From positions 388,501 through 452,500 of the forward strand of contig JAJGOT010000416.1 of assembly GCA_022457155.1 (NCBI GenBank): DNA of 64,000 bases, in the 5' to 3' direction. Made by a program: the position numbers and the translations under genes. Source of the stretch: Cladopsammia gracilis. Its lineage: Eukaryota > Cnidaria > Anthozoa > Scleractinia > Dendrophylliidae. Shown one piece after another: positions 10,476 to 21,597 of the stretch; within the stretch, counting starts at the first letter, position 1, and each line of letters opens with the position of its first letter. Under the pieces are notes generated by a model. The model saw nothing but the letters and a program-made list of their open reading frames with translations. It did not search any database and was not told where the DNA came from.

Positions 10476-10830
10476 TCATTTCCGAACTGGACGGTGAAAA
10501 TATTAAAATGCGCGGAAGAATTATTCTACAGTCAAAACCAATCTTTTTATAGACCTGTCAGTTAATAAAATCAAGTCAAGACCAAGCATTAGCTAATTGC
10601 AGAATTACAAGGATGAAAGTGGATTACAGTTCATCAAATTTGATTTTGTGGCAGGCGGTCAAGAAATCAAAATTGCCATCAATTCTTGTGGAATTTTGAC
10701 TTTTTCAGCCGTTTCTTTGTCTCTTATATTTGTTTTCATCAATTTGGCGACTTTTTCTTCACATTTCAAGGTAGTAAAGCAAGCTTAAAATAAAGCAACT
10801 TCACGATATATAGCCGGGACATGGTCCCTT
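10476..10830 (-). repeat. Interspersed repeat family member (GGGACAGTG family)
   Basis: This 350-bp stretch shares phrases with 12750-12940 plus 13188-13260, 19395-19620, 26935-27070, 27590-27703 plus 31782-31880, and 19100-19130. Shared phrases include GGCGGTCAAGAAAT, TTGCCATATAACATGG-like sequence and GGGACAGTG/CACTGTCCC ends. Here it is uninterrupted across the site CTACAGTCAAAACC, which makes it an empty-site reference for the MITE at 12940-13187. Confidence 0.65.
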
Positions 10831-10859
10831 TAACATCTGATCAATGCATGCCCAAAGAG

Positions 10860-11760
10860 GGAGGCGGGGTTTGCGAGGTTCGAGATAGCTGCATACCAAG
10901 ATAGGGGGATTGGAGACGGGGGGTGGGGGGCTAATTCGGAATATCCTATGGACTTCAAAACTGTTACTGACTTAAGGGAATGCTGGCGTTTTTCGATACC
11001 AATCCTAAACTGAAAGTTATATTTAACTCAATTTTGACCAGGGCTCAGTGTTATTTCAAAACCGATTGACATTAATCCAGGACTGAAAGTTAACCGACGG
11101 TTTCATTTCTCTCTTTGAAACTTCTGAAACACAACTTTTAGGCCGAAGTCGAAACTAAAGGAGGAAAACATTCGGAAAAACCTACATTGTATGTCTAATC
11201 GTGCTCTGAATGTCCGGGCTCTGTGTTGTCTAGGTCTACATTTTACGTACATTGATAACTTGAAAGATGTTAGATGGTATGCATCAGTCAATTCCAGAAG
11301 TGTCCATGACCTCTTCTCGGGTCAATCCCCTTGCATCAGGGCTAAATCCCTGAGGGCGACTATCATATGAAAGGTACGGGTTGCTGGTCGGAAATTTTTT
11401 AATTAAACCCCTAAGGGAGACCAATCTGGGCGTGGCTCAAGCTTTATATGACTCCTAAAAGATACCATTCTAAAAAATACGAACCAACAAGAATTAGAGT
11501 GACTTTAATGACGATAAAGACTTTGTCATTCATCTTTAGTTATTCTTCGCGTGTCACCCTAAACGTTCATTTTGACGATAATTTTCCGTTCTCCTAGCAT
11601 CCCCGTACGTTTCACATGGGATTCCCCCCCCCCCCCCAGCATCCCCGTACCTATCACGTGGGAGTCTACCGTCCCATCCCCGCCATTTCCAGGGCTAAAT
11701 AAAGCTGAAATGATCCTTTACGATTCATATGGGAGTCCCCCGGGTTAAATCAAGCTTTTT
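10860..11760. repeat. Duplicated block, copy A
   Basis: Collinear with 13790-16115. Shared phrases in order: GAGATAGCTG(C/T)ATACCAA, GGGAATG(C/T)TGGCGT, ACCAGGGC(T/C)CAGTGTT, GATTGACATTAATC, TGTCTAATCGTGCT, CCAATCTGGGCGTGGCTCAA, GACTTTAATGACGATAAAGA, and GCATCCCC(G/A)TAC at the end. Copy A lacks three insertions found in copy B. No coding content was recognised. Confidence 0.75.
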
Positions 11761-11780
11761 AAATTGTACTGCTAGCCGCA

Positions 11781-12201
11781 TGTTACCAAGGTTTCAAACA
11801 TTGTACGCAGTTTATTCAGTTATTAAATCAGTTGATGTACAGATAAGATATGTTCGAAATCTACAAACAGATCACAGGAATAGTACAATTAGTCAAGTAA
11901 CGACGTTAAGAATGTCAGAGAATAAGAATATTTACCCGTTGGTGTCTCTCAAGGTCTGCGACTAGTAGTTGCGTTAATACAGATCTTACTAATTAATCAT
12001 TGTTACGCCAATAGTACAATTAGTCAAGTAACGACGTTAAGAATGTCAGAGAATAAGAATATTTACCCGTTGGTGTCTCTCAAGGTCTGCGACTAGTAGT
12101 TGCGTTAATACAGATCTTACTAATTAATCATTGTTACGTCACAGTTATATTACTCGATCGTTTCATATAATTAAGTCACGCATGAATTTCGTGTCATAAC
12201 A
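11781..12201 (-). mobile_element. LTR of a retrotransposon (3' LTR of a minus-strand element)
   Basis: On the minus strand it begins TGTTATGACACG directly after a purine tract (GCGGCGGGGGAG, 12213-12202), the expected polypurine tract, and ends CCTTGGTAACA, giving TGTTA...TAACA ends. An AATAAA lies near the 3' end on the minus strand (TTTATT about 11810). Internal sequence with a short coding tail lies upstream at 12302-12480. Length is 421 bp, including an exact 129-bp tandem duplication. No second LTR is seen, so only the 3' end of the element remains. Confidence 0.7.
11879..12138. repeat. 131-bp tandem duplication, two identical copies
   Basis: 11879-12007 and 12010-12138 are identical over 129 bp (AATAGTACAATTAGTCAAGT to TTACG). 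It lies wholly within the LTR and must be recent or maintained by conversion. Confidence 0.95.
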
Positions 12202-12301
12202 CTCCCCCGCCGCATAAAACGGTGTGGCATGTATTAATGTTTCAACGAAAACAGTCAGCTTTACAGAGTTCATTTCAGTAGCTTAGTGTTTAAAATAAAT
12301 G

Positions 12302-12475
12302 TTTGGATCAGTCATCCTCCTTCTTATTTTCGTCCTTGGGTAACATAACCACTAGCTTGTTCACAGGGCGTTCTACAGTGACAAATCCTCTGCCATGGTA
12401 TTCGTCTATGGCCTCTCCTGGTTTAGGATTCTTGTAGTGAAGCCTGTCAAGCCAAATGAACCAGTTTCTGTACTC
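12302..12475 (-). pseudogene. C-terminal tail of an LTR-retrotransposon polyprotein
   Basis: The minus strand reads NLEYRNWFIWLDRLHYKNPK, then a stretch ending ERPVNKLVVMLPKDENKKEDD and a stop at about 12313. It lies about 110 bp before the polypurine tract and LTR. A RPV-K-L-V/I-L-L ending is typical of the integrase C-terminus of BEL/Pao elements, so BEL/Pao is the favoured family, but the fragment is too short to be sure. An in-frame stop precedes it near 12485. Confidence 0.5.
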
Positions 12476-12534
12476 GAGGTTTATTCATTCGATTTCTAGC
12501 TTCTTGAGTGCTCTCCAAACTTCCCACGTGCTCC

Positions 12535-12745
12535 ATAACTCGATAGTGCACAGCTAAAAGCATGAACCAATTGTTTTATAACATAGCCGGTGGATATTTT
12601 TCCCCGCGCTAGCAATGGCCGCTCGCGCGAAAAAAAAATTCTGGCGAAGCGATTTGTTCACGCTATCCAAGCGTGCACTATCGGGATTTTGAGTACGCTT
12701 ACGTATACTGAATTTGATTGCGCGGCTCTGCTAGCTATGTTATAA
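12535..12745. repeat. Imperfect foldback, TTTTATAACATAGC ends
   Basis: CTCGATAGTGCAC and GTTTTATAACATAGC on the left pair with GTGCACTATCGGG and GCTATGTTATAAA on the right. The loop is GC-rich (GCTCGCGCGA). A short non-autonomous element or hairpin of unknown family. Confidence 0.5.
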
Positions 12746-12939
12746 ATCAAAATCGGTGCCGAACTGTAATCCACTTCCATCCTTGTAATCCTGCACGTTT
12801 TCTCCAAACTACTGCTTTTGTTTTGCTCCATAGAATCTTTTTATTAGTGGCATTTGGCGATATAACATGGAAATTAAGTCAGCAAAGTTTCGCTCTTTCA
12901 GCGGGACAGTATTAAAAAAATCCGAAAAACTATTCTACA

Positions 12940-13187
12940 GCAAGAGAGGATAAAGGATAAGAGAGGCCATCACCCATACATGCCTTATTCCATAGGTAAT
13001 CTGCCTCAGGTTATTTTTAGAAGCGTGGGTTATCCACGCGAAAACATTCGCGCCATGTGATTGGCTGTTATCTAAACCCTTTGGATCTCTACAGCCTTGG
13101 TGCCGGTCTAAAAATAACTTGAGACAGATTATATATGGAATCGGGCATGTATGGGTGATGGCCTCTCTTACCCTTTATCCTCTCTTG
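12940..13187. mobile_element. Foldback MITE with empty-site evidence
   Basis: Left end CAAGAGAGGATAAAGG and right end CCTTTATCCTCTCTTG (after a C) are TIRs; pairing extends about 80 bp (CCATCACCCATACATGCC against GGCATGTATGGGTGATGG). Flanks TCTACA at 12934-12939 and 13188-13193 form a direct repeat. The related repeat at 10520-10560 reads straight through ATTCTACAGTCAAAACC, showing the site without the element. The 6-bp duplication does not by itself fix the superfamily. Confidence 0.8.
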
Positions 13188-14879
13188 TCTACAACCAAAA
13201 CCATTCTTTTTATAGACCTGTCAGTTGAGAAAAATCAAACCAGTTAAGGTCTCAATTGAGTACAAACTGTCTGATGAAGGCTTTTTAGTTTTATGAGGCT
13301 GGTAATTTGTGCTGTTTTACGTTAACCGTCAATACTGTTTTAGGCTTTGAGGCAGCTTGCCCACAGCTAAACCTCGGATTTCGATATCGCAAATGCGTAT
13401 CACAAAAGCCGTACGGCGTTCAACGCAAGTCCAGAGATAAGATTGGCGAGATGAGGGTGCCGGGGAAGGGGTTTTAAAAAACATGAATGAAAACAAAAAA
13501 CGAGGCGAATCAGTTTTAGGATGAATCAATGTCATCATGCAGAGCATATTGATTGATCAATATTTTAATGTTAACCATTGTCGATACTCAGCAGATGATA
13601 CCGGCCGTTGTTGGTATCAACAACTCGTTCAGAAGGTGTGGAAATATTTGAATTAGCAAATACGAAATGCGGAAAAAAGGGACGCAAATCTCAGGGAAAC
13701 GGTTTTCAGTCCGAGATGGAAAGGGCATAATAGCCGGGTTCTAGATAGCGGGGTCTCGAGATAGGCGGGATTGAATATAGCAGGATTTCACGGTTCGAGA
13801 CACTGGGGGCTTGAGATAGCTGTATACCAAAATAGGGGGGTTGGAGGTGGGGGGGGGGGGGGGGTGGAATTCGGGATACCCGGGGTTCGAGATAGCGGCT
13901 GTAGTATACCGTAGGTTGATGGTAAATAGAAATTTGTTTGTCATTTCAATCCTCTCTGTTCACCGCTATCTCTTCTACGTCCCTGGGTTCAATGTATATT
14001 CAACGACAAAAATATGCTGCGAAAGTTCCTACAGTTCTGTGAACTTCAACACTCGGACTTATGGGAATGTTGGCGTGTTTTAATATCATTCATCCTCTTT
14101 AATGAATCAAGTAGTCGTGGCTGTTAGGTTACAAAAGGCTGCAACATTAATTTTGTCAAGGCCTTTACTGAGACTTATGACCCATGACCGGTAAGGACTT
14201 ATAAGCGGAGCGCGTTTACACTGACAGTAATTCCAATAAGTCATGCCGTTCTTTTTAGTTCCTTTATTATCACTACCATAACTTTATAACCTTAGTTTAC
14301 ATTCTATTCTTTGAGTCTTTCACAATATGTATTGTTTACAGAATAAACTATTGTATATATTAACCTACTCTTCAGCAATGCAACAAATTAATAAAGATTC
14401 TAAATTAAATTAAACAACTTGAAAGAACATAAACCTCGTTTGCCGATTATCTGTGACCGATGACTTGACAGGATATAAGAAAGCTTTGGCGGGTCTTAAT
14501 TCATACTAAACGTCCCTTAACTATTTCTTGTAGTTCAAGTGTTTATGCTCAATCATTTTAAATTAAAACTCAAAGTTTCAAAGTTATATTAAACTCAATG
14601 TTGACCAGGGCCCAGTGTTGTTTGAAAGTCGATTGACATTAATCTAGGACTATTAAGAGTTAACGGCGACGGCTTCATTTGTCTCTTTGAAACATCGCTA
14701 AGTCAATCAAAAATTGAAACTAATATGGAAAAGCATTCGAAAAAAAAAACGACTTGGATATGACTGATATGTCTAATCGTGCTTTGAACGTCCGGGCCCT
14801 GTGGTGTCTAGGTTTAACACGGTATAACATTTAGGTCGATAAAGTGATATATGTTAGATATTATGTATGGGTCAATTCC

Positions 14880-15124
14880 TGGCGTACGTTTCTCGAAACT
14901 CCCGAAGACTTTTCGGACCCGAAAGCTATTTTTTAAATGTAGTTTCTGACGAAAGGCGTTGCAGTTTTTAGCCCACAAATCAGCTAAAGTTATGAAGTAA
15001 AGGCAAGATTTTATTGTTTAGCTTTCAAAAACAGCAAAAACCGAATCTTTATTGGCAAATATTCTGCACGTAACACAGCTTTTCGGGTTCGAAAACTTTT
15101 CGGGACTTTCGAGAAATGACGCCA
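14880..15124. mobile_element. MITE inserted in copy B
   Basis: The left arm GGCGTACGTTTCTCGAAACT with CCCGAAGACTTTTCGG pairs with the right arm ACTTTTCGGGACTTTCGAGA and AATGACGCC. Copy A runs from GTCAATTCC to the next shared phrase without it, giving an approximate empty site. Confidence 0.65.
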
Positions 15125-15620
15125 GCAATGCCAATGCCCTCCTTCTGGGTCAATCCCCGAGCATCAGGGCTACATCCCGGGGGGATGGGACTATCACATG
15201 AAATGTACGAGATGCTGGTCTGAAAATTTGAACTAAACCCCCAAAGGGGACCAATCTGGGCGTGGCTCAAACTTTACATGATCATGACTCCTAAAAGATA
15301 CCACTGAAAAAATACAGACCAACAAGAGTTATAGCGACTTTAATGACGATAAAGACTTGGTCATGGAATGCTTTTATCGATTCAGTAATAAATCATCGAA
15401 ACTGCAGATACCGTGAACGATCTATTGCGTTACATTAGATCAAATACAACATGGCAATGATAAGCAACAGACCACTGCATGAACCGATCAAACAACGTAG
15501 AAAGGTATTCTCTCGAAATTACATTGATTTATCATATCCATTAATAGACATTAGTTAGTTAGTTAATCTTTAGTTATTCTTTGAGTGTTATCCTAAACTA
15601 TCATCTTGATGATAATTTAA

Positions 15621-16023
15621 GGTGGCAGCTACCAACAGTTTCCAGCACTTTTCAAGACTTAGAATTTGATGGGTCATTATAACTACTCTTTATCAGTTGA
15701 TGCTACAATCATGATATCAAACGAATGCCCAATGATTGGTGAACACGTTGTTATCATTTTTGTGACACAATATGTTACTATAACAACAGTATAACGTGCT
15801 AAAACACCCTTAATTTTAGCTTTAAGTGTTAATAACTCAAAAAATGACTCGGTGAACCCCATTTTTTATTGTCGAATTTTGATCGGTAAGATAAGATGCA
15901 ACTTTTGGCAAAGTTTAAAAAAAATTCTGTAGGTGGGGTTCAGAGCCACCTTAAATTTTCAAAAATGTAATGACCCATAAAAATCTAAGTCTTGGAAAGT
16001 GCTGGAAACTGTTGGGAGCCACC
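15621..16023. mobile_element. TTAA-flanked MITE (piggyBac/Kolobok type)
   Basis: TTAA at 15617-15620 and 16024-16027 flank a 403-bp element with ends GGTGGCAGCTACCAACAGTT and (right end, reverse complement) GGTGGCTCCCAACAGTTTCC; pairing extends about 60 bp. The paralogous position in copy A (near 11585) lacks the element. TTAA duplication is diagnostic of piggyBac or Kolobok-type insertion. No coding capacity. Confidence 0.85.
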
Positions 16024-16181
16024 TTAAAAGAGACGACGAGCATCCCCATACCATCCATATGGGAGTAACACCCCCCCCCCCACCCCGGACTTAATCAAGC
16101 TGTTTAAATGACCCGGTAGTACTAGATAAAAGAACAGAATGGCAGTTGTTCTAACCCTGGCACATCAACTCATTATTTAAA

Positions 16182-17472
16182 GGTAGAGTAGTAAGTAACA
16201 GAGCGGTGTTTCTCTACTCAGTATATCTCTAGTAACAGATCCCTTTAACCCTATTGAAGGTAGAGTAGTAAGTTTTTAAACAGAGCGGTGTTTCCCTTCT
16301 CAGTATATCTCTAATAACAGATCCCTTTAACCCTATTGAAGGTAGAGTAGTAAGTAACAGTGCGGTGTTTCCCTATTCAGTATATCTCTAGTAACACATC
16401 CCTTTAACCCTATTGAAGATAGAGTAGTAAGTAACAGAGCGGTGTTTCCCTACTCAGTATATCTCTAGTAACAGATCCCTTTAATCCTATTGAAGGTAGA
16501 GTAGTAAGTAACAGTGCGGTGTTTCCCTACTCAGTATATCTCTAGTAACAGATCCCTTTAACCCTATTGAAGATAGAGTAGTAAGTAACAGAGCGGTGTT
16601 TCCCTACTCAGTATATCTCTAGTAACAGATCCCTTTAACCATATTGAAGGTAGAGTAGTAAGTAACAGAGTGGTGTTTCCCTACTCAGTATATCTCTAGT
16701 AACAGATCCCTTTAACCATATTGAAGGTAGAGTAGTAAGTAACAGTGCGGTGTTTCCCTACTCAGTATATCTCTAGTAACAGATCCCTTTAACCCTATTG
16801 AAGGTAGAGTAGTAAGTAACAGTGCGGTGTTTCCCTACTCAGTATATCTCTAGTAACAGATCCCTTTAACCCTATTGAAGGTAGAGTAGTAAGTAACAGA
16901 GCGGTGTTTCCCTACTCAGTATATCTCTAGTAACAGATCCCTTTAACCCTATTGAAGGTAGGATAGTAAGTAACAGAGCGGTGTTTCCCTACTCAGTATA
17001 TCTCTAGTAACAGATCTCTTTAACCCTATTGAAGGTAGGATAGTAAGTAACAGAGCGGTGTTTCCCTACTCAGTATATCTCTAGTAACAGATCTCTTTAA
17101 CCCTATTGAAGGTAGAGTAGTAACAGTGCGGTGTTTCCTTGCTCAGTATATCTCTAGTAACAGATCCCTTTAACCCTATTGAAGGTAGAGTAGTAAGTAA
17201 CAGAGCGGTGTTTGCCTACTCTGTATATCTCTAGTAACAGATCCCTTTAACCCTATTGAAGGTAGAGTAGTAACAGTGCGGTGTTTCCTTACTCAGTATA
17301 TCTCTAGTAACAGATCCCTTTAACCCTATTGAAGGTAGAGCAGTAAGTAACAGAGCGGTGTTTCGCTACTCAGTATATCTCTAGTAACAGATCCCTTTAA
17401 CCCTATTGAAGGTAGAGTAGTAAGTAACAGTGCGGTGTTTCCTTACTCAGTATATCTCTAGTAACAGATCCC
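16182..17472. repeat. 77-bp tandem repeat array, about 17 copies
   Basis: The unit begins GGTAGAGTAGTAAGTAACAG, has GCGGTGTTTCCCTACTCAG in the middle and ends CCCTTTAACCCTATTGAA. Most units are 77 bp; the second is 82 bp (insertion TTTTT-like) and two later ones lack TAAG. Variation between units is low (AGAG/AGTG, CCCTA/CCTTA, CCCT/CATA). Within a unit, GAGTAGTAAG and CCTACTCAG can pair. There is no reading frame through it. Confidence 0.97.
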
Positions 17473-18480
17473 TATGAGGCCGAAAATACCAGGATTTCAA
17501 ATTCCCACGGGGTAAACTGGGGGTAGGGCTAATAACCGACTCCCGAAAATTGAAACACGAGAAAACGCCCATTGATGCCCGGGGAAATAGCTTAGGCACT
17601 GCTGGAATCGACTTACGCTTGGTCATATAGTAATTGCAGGCAGAATTTCCTCTCAGACTTTGTGCCCGATAATAATTTGACAAAAATGTGACGTTGATCA
17701 TTTTGGTGTGGTCAAAAACCAAAATCTTGTAATTACTGGTTGGTCAAAAGAAATGTTACTTGTACCCTCTATATGTACCTATAGCTAATATTCAAAGGAA
17801 ACTAACTGATTACGCTAAGCCCCTTATAAACTATATGTTTTTTTTTCTGCATTGACATACACAGTTTTAGTAAGTAGTCAGTATTCCTCGCATTACCATG
17901 TTGCCGAACAAAGTTTTTGTCAAAGGACGGGTTTATAAAGGTACCTTTCCATCAATCTCTGTTTTACGAGGCCAGAGTTAACTGTTATAACTACCGTGCT
18001 ACTCATATGTACTATGAGAAAATTCCATGTTTACTGCAACTTAAGGGTAATTTTTGGATCCCAAAAAGGGTCCTTAGAAAGCTTGGCCAATTGAACTAGA
18101 AAAAAAAAACACTTCTCTGCGCACAAGTTAGCGCTCACTAAACTTTTCTACGAGACCACGATGATATCCCATGGATGTTTTCTAGTCTCTAGGAAGTCGA
18201 GGAAAGAGACGATTTTTAGTTTACGAAAACTGCGAATATGCAAACCATTGGGTAACCGTTAATCAACACGGCGTAATATGAATTTTATTTGTCTTCACGG
18301 CTTCAGTTTTTACACGGATTAATTTGTTTCGGTCTTCTACAAAGAATATATAGTCGAGATCACTCCACTGCTGTGATTATGAATTTCAGCTACTTTTCAG
18401 TAACCAGGCTTTCAAATGAATTTGTCGGAACTGTAAGTATATCTCTTGGGAGTAAAAATTAAGGTGCATGTGTGAGCCTC
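17473..18480. other. No recognised gene
   Basis: About 1 kb following the satellite. Short open frames on both strands have no recognisable domain. No strong repeat structure seen. Confidence 0.35.
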
Positions 18481-18494
18481 ACCCACAAATCGGG

Positions 18495-18760
18495 CTTCTG
18501 GCCCTTTCAGTGGTTTCTTCCAAAATTTTCGGCGATTACCCCGTCTATTTTATATCGGAGCCCCCCCCCCCCCCCCCCCCTTCTTCCCGGCCCCCGAGCT
18601 TTCTGGTACCTTTCAGGGGTTCCTTTCAAAATTTCCAACGATCACCCCCGTCCATTTTATATGGAAGCTCCCCTCCCTCCCCCAGGCTTTCTGGTACCTT
18701 TCAGGGGTTTCTTTTAAAATTTCCGAAGATCACCCACGTCTATATTTTTATATCAGAGCT
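18495..18760. repeat. Three tandem copies of an about 88-100-bp unit
   Basis: Each copy contains CTGG(C/T)ACCTTTCAGGGGTT-like sequence, CAAAATTTCC, CGATCACCCCCGTC and ATTTTATAT(C/G)G(G/A)AGC, followed by a C-rich tract. The latter two copies are 88 bp apart. Confidence 0.85.
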
Positions 18761-19139
18761 TTTTAAATAAGTTAAAACAGAGCAAATTAGGTCTTTTTTT
18801 TCTTTATTTTAAAGAGTTTAAAGAGATCTAATAGGCAGCCGGGGTTTTCGTTTGTCATCGGGAACTATTGGCAAAACCATCGTTGATACGAAGCGGTTCG
18901 CGAGAGACCGCAAGATGGGTAAGATTGTCTCCGAAGCATATTCTGTTGTTACTTACATTTGGAAAACTGACAAGATGAAAATAGTGACTTCTGTGCAGGC
19001 GCAGTAGTCGCAAAAACCTATAGAAGCGGTTAAAATGGTGTTCTATTTTTTTTTTTTTAAAGTTCGTTCGTTCGTTTTCTTTTATAAACCTCCATTGATG
19101 ATAGGGACACTGTCCCAACGAAATGTTACTTATTTACTT

Positions 19140-19385
19140 TTCCATGTTATATCAATATTATCTCAATGTTATATCAATGTTATATCAATGTTATATCAAT
19201 GTTATATCGATGTTATATCAATTTTATATCAATATTATATCAATATTATATCAATGTTATATCAATGTTATATCGATGTTATATCAATGTTATATCAATG
19301 TTATATCAATATTAAATCAATGTTATATATATGTTATATCAATATTATATCAATGTTATATCAATGTTATATCAATGTTATATCG
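19140..19385. repeat. 11-bp minisatellite (ATGTTATATCA)n
   Basis: About 22 imperfect copies of ATGTTATATCA. Open frames across it are artefacts of the repeat (periodic YQCYINVIS). Confidence 0.95.
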
Positions 19386-19722
19386 CCAAATGCCACCAAA
19401 TATACAAGTACTGATTTCGTGACAGGCGGTCAAGAAATTAAAGTTTCCATTCTGGTGGAATTCTGAGTTTTTTAGTCGTTAATTTGTATTTTTAGTTTAT
19501 TTAGTTCTTTGCATTTATCGCTTGTGACGAATTTGCGTTCCTATTAAAAGACAATAAAGCAAGCTCCTTGCCATTATCTTGAAAACACGATATTTTATAT
19601 TTAATAATCCCGGGCAAATGGTGCAGTAAATGCGATATGTGAGGATGTGAGTGTTCTGACTGTTAGATTGTTCATTTAAAATGATCGAAAGTGAGGAATA
19701 CTGAATACATTGTAACTTGTGT

Positions 19723-20090
19723 TTAGTCACTACCACAGTAGCGGAGATTACAACCATTATTGTCAGGTGTGCCATTAAGGTAGTACACATAGTATGAACC
19801 ACAGTTTCTGACTTTGATGTTAGTTGACCATTCACAGCAGCCTGAATTCAGCCAGTGAAAACACACCGTCCTGCTGACCTGACCGTCTGCCACTGTGGGG
19901 TGACCACCATTTATCCAACCTGTTGCTTGAGTGTCACACCTCCTTATGGGTGGACAGAAAGTTGGCATTCTTGAACCTGCTGAACCTTCAAATCGGAACC
20001 AGCCAGGACCAATTCCACTGTCACATTGGCTGCTACCTCTATACGTTATCTTTCTGTTTGCACTGTTTAGGCTTTGATAATTTTGGCATT
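19723..20090 (-). CDS. Last exon: D8C domain
   Basis: Acceptor TTTATTTATCAG ends at 20091; coding runs to TAA at 19725-19723, 122 codons after two split-codon bases. It begins CQNYQSLNSANRKITYRG, continues GPGWFRFEGSAGSRMPTFCP, then the D8C core TGWINGGHPTVADGQVSRTV-CFHW, CCEWSTNIKVRNCGSYYVY, and ends CNLRYCGSD. Ten cysteines fit the D8C/GP2-uromodulin pattern (CxHAPGWLNGxHP and VCFHW...CCxW). The stop directly after RYCGSD suits a family in which this domain is C-terminal. An alternative donor (TGTG|GTAGTG) lies 10 bp before the stop and would also be phase 1, so the gene could continue further. Confidence 0.85.
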
Positions 20091-20391
20091 CTGATAAATA
20101 AAATTAAATCAGTTAACAAAGTCAAGCATCAATGTGGGACGTAATGGTTACAAAATATAACCTATCAGCAACAGAAGAAACGTATTTTCAATCTTTTTTA
20201 TGTTCCACCGCGCCGCCATCATGGCTCTTGTCAATGTTTAAATTAGTTTCAGGTAGTATGACAGTCTACACACGTAAAATTCCAAAAAGGGGATTAGGGA
20301 GATATGTACAGAATATGAACTACAGTAAAATAGAAAAGTGGAGGGCAAGTGACTTTCTGAAATGCTTCAACATCGTTTGTCTCTTGCTGGG

Positions 20392-20878
20392 GACTTTTAA
20401 CTGTTTTACAAATCATAACCATAACCATGAATAACCAAGTGTGAATGATTCTTTTGTTAATACCAATACTCGGCTTTTAACTGTTTTACAAATCATAACC
20501 ATGACATGAATAACCAAGTGTGAATGATTCTTTTGTAAATACCAATACTCGGCTTTTAACTGTTTTACAAATCATAACCATGACATGAATAACCAAGTGT
20601 GAATGATTCTTTTGTAAATACCAATACTCGGCTTTTAACTGTTTTGCAAATCATAGCCATGACCATGAATAACCAAGTGTGAATGGTTCTTTTGTAAATA
20701 CCAATACTCGGCTTTTAACTGTTTTACAAATCATAACCATGACATGAATAACCAAGTGTGAATGATTCTTTTGTAAATACCAATACTCGGCTTTTAACTG
20801 TTTTACAAATCATAACCATGACCATGAATAACCAAGTGTGAATGATTCTTTCGTAAGTACCAATACTCGGCTTTTAAC
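20392..20878. repeat. 79-80-bp tandem repeat, about 6 copies
   Basis: The unit starts CTTTTAACTGTTTTACAAAT and includes CCATGACATGAATAACCAAG and CCAATACTCGG. The last half-copy merges into a duplicated segment. A single diverged copy of the unit lies at about 24597-24660, indicating expansion after that duplication. Confidence 0.93.
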
Positions 20879-21593
20879 CAAGAAATGAACATAATTTATG
20901 CAAATTATATATTAACCGGCTAAATGATCCACTCAGATTAAAAAAAAATAAACATTGAAGACCTTTGTTTGATGTCAATGGTGCTCGACTGCTTACTAGC
21001 ATATAAATCGTTTCCTTTCCCCTTGCGAGGACGAAAATAAAACAAACCAACAAACAAAAAAAACAACATTTTTTTTTCGCAAAAAAAACAACATTTAACA
21101 GGGACAAAAAAAATATCGCAATGTTTCCATTTTCCCGCCTCTTCACCAGACCTCCTCTCCCTCCACTCAATAGGTTTGTTTTTTTGTTTGTTTGTTTGTT
21201 TTCCAACTTTAGCGCTTTTTGCTTTCTACGAGTTTTGGCGTGTTGTTAGAAAAGAATTCATTGTGGATGAAAACAGTTTCATATCCGACAGATGTTTAAA
21301 GAGTAAAGAGCTGATAGCAGCGAATTAAAGGACAGCAAGTGTAAAGAATGCTTAAACACATTGCATTGCATTTTTAATTGAAAACAGATCGCGATATGTT
21401 TTAAACAGCAAACTTAAAGAGATTCATTATAGCTGATTTTGTTTTCAAGAGACTTTCATCTCAACCGTAATACATAATTAAGTGCACTCCATGACAATAG
21501 TCTTGTGGAGTCAACCCACAAAGGGCTCTAGTTTCGAACATAATGGCCGATGCCAAACTGTTAATATATCATTTTAAGTTATAATTAGTTAAC
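20870..21593. repeat. Duplicated intronic segment (related to 24590-25001 and 31894-32235)
   Basis: 20870-21250 aligns by eye with 24640-25001 (ATGGTGCTCGACTGCT, CTTTCTACGAG, CATTG at the end). 21294-21593 aligns with 31894-32235 (AGCAGCGAATTAAAGGACA, GTGCACTCCATGACAAT, CTTGTGGAGTCAACCCACAA, ATAATGGCCGATGCCAAA). It lies within the last intron of the PAN-EGF-D8C gene and has no coding content. Confidence 0.8.
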
Positions 21594-21597
21594 TTAA

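Larger units (their letters stand above)
13790..16115. repeat. Duplicated block, copy B
   Basis: Diverged copy of 10860-11760, expanded by insertions at 14880-15124 (MITE), about 15365-15565 (unique sequence) and 15621-16023 (TTAA element). 14085-14560 has no counterpart in copy A. No coding content recognised. Confidence 0.7.

Noticed and set aside
16182..17472. CRISPR array
   Set aside because: Units are contiguous 77-bp repeats with no unique spacers, in a eukaryotic context.
19035..19466. 143-residue frame with periodic YQCYINVIS
   Set aside because: Produced by the 11-bp minisatellite; both overlapping frames show the same periodicity and no domain.
20132..20434. Plus-strand frame with KRGLGRYVQNMNYSKIEKWR
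   Set aside because: It faintly recalls the C-terminal part of transposase-like proteins of CACTA/KDZ type, but the fragment is too short and isolated to support a call.
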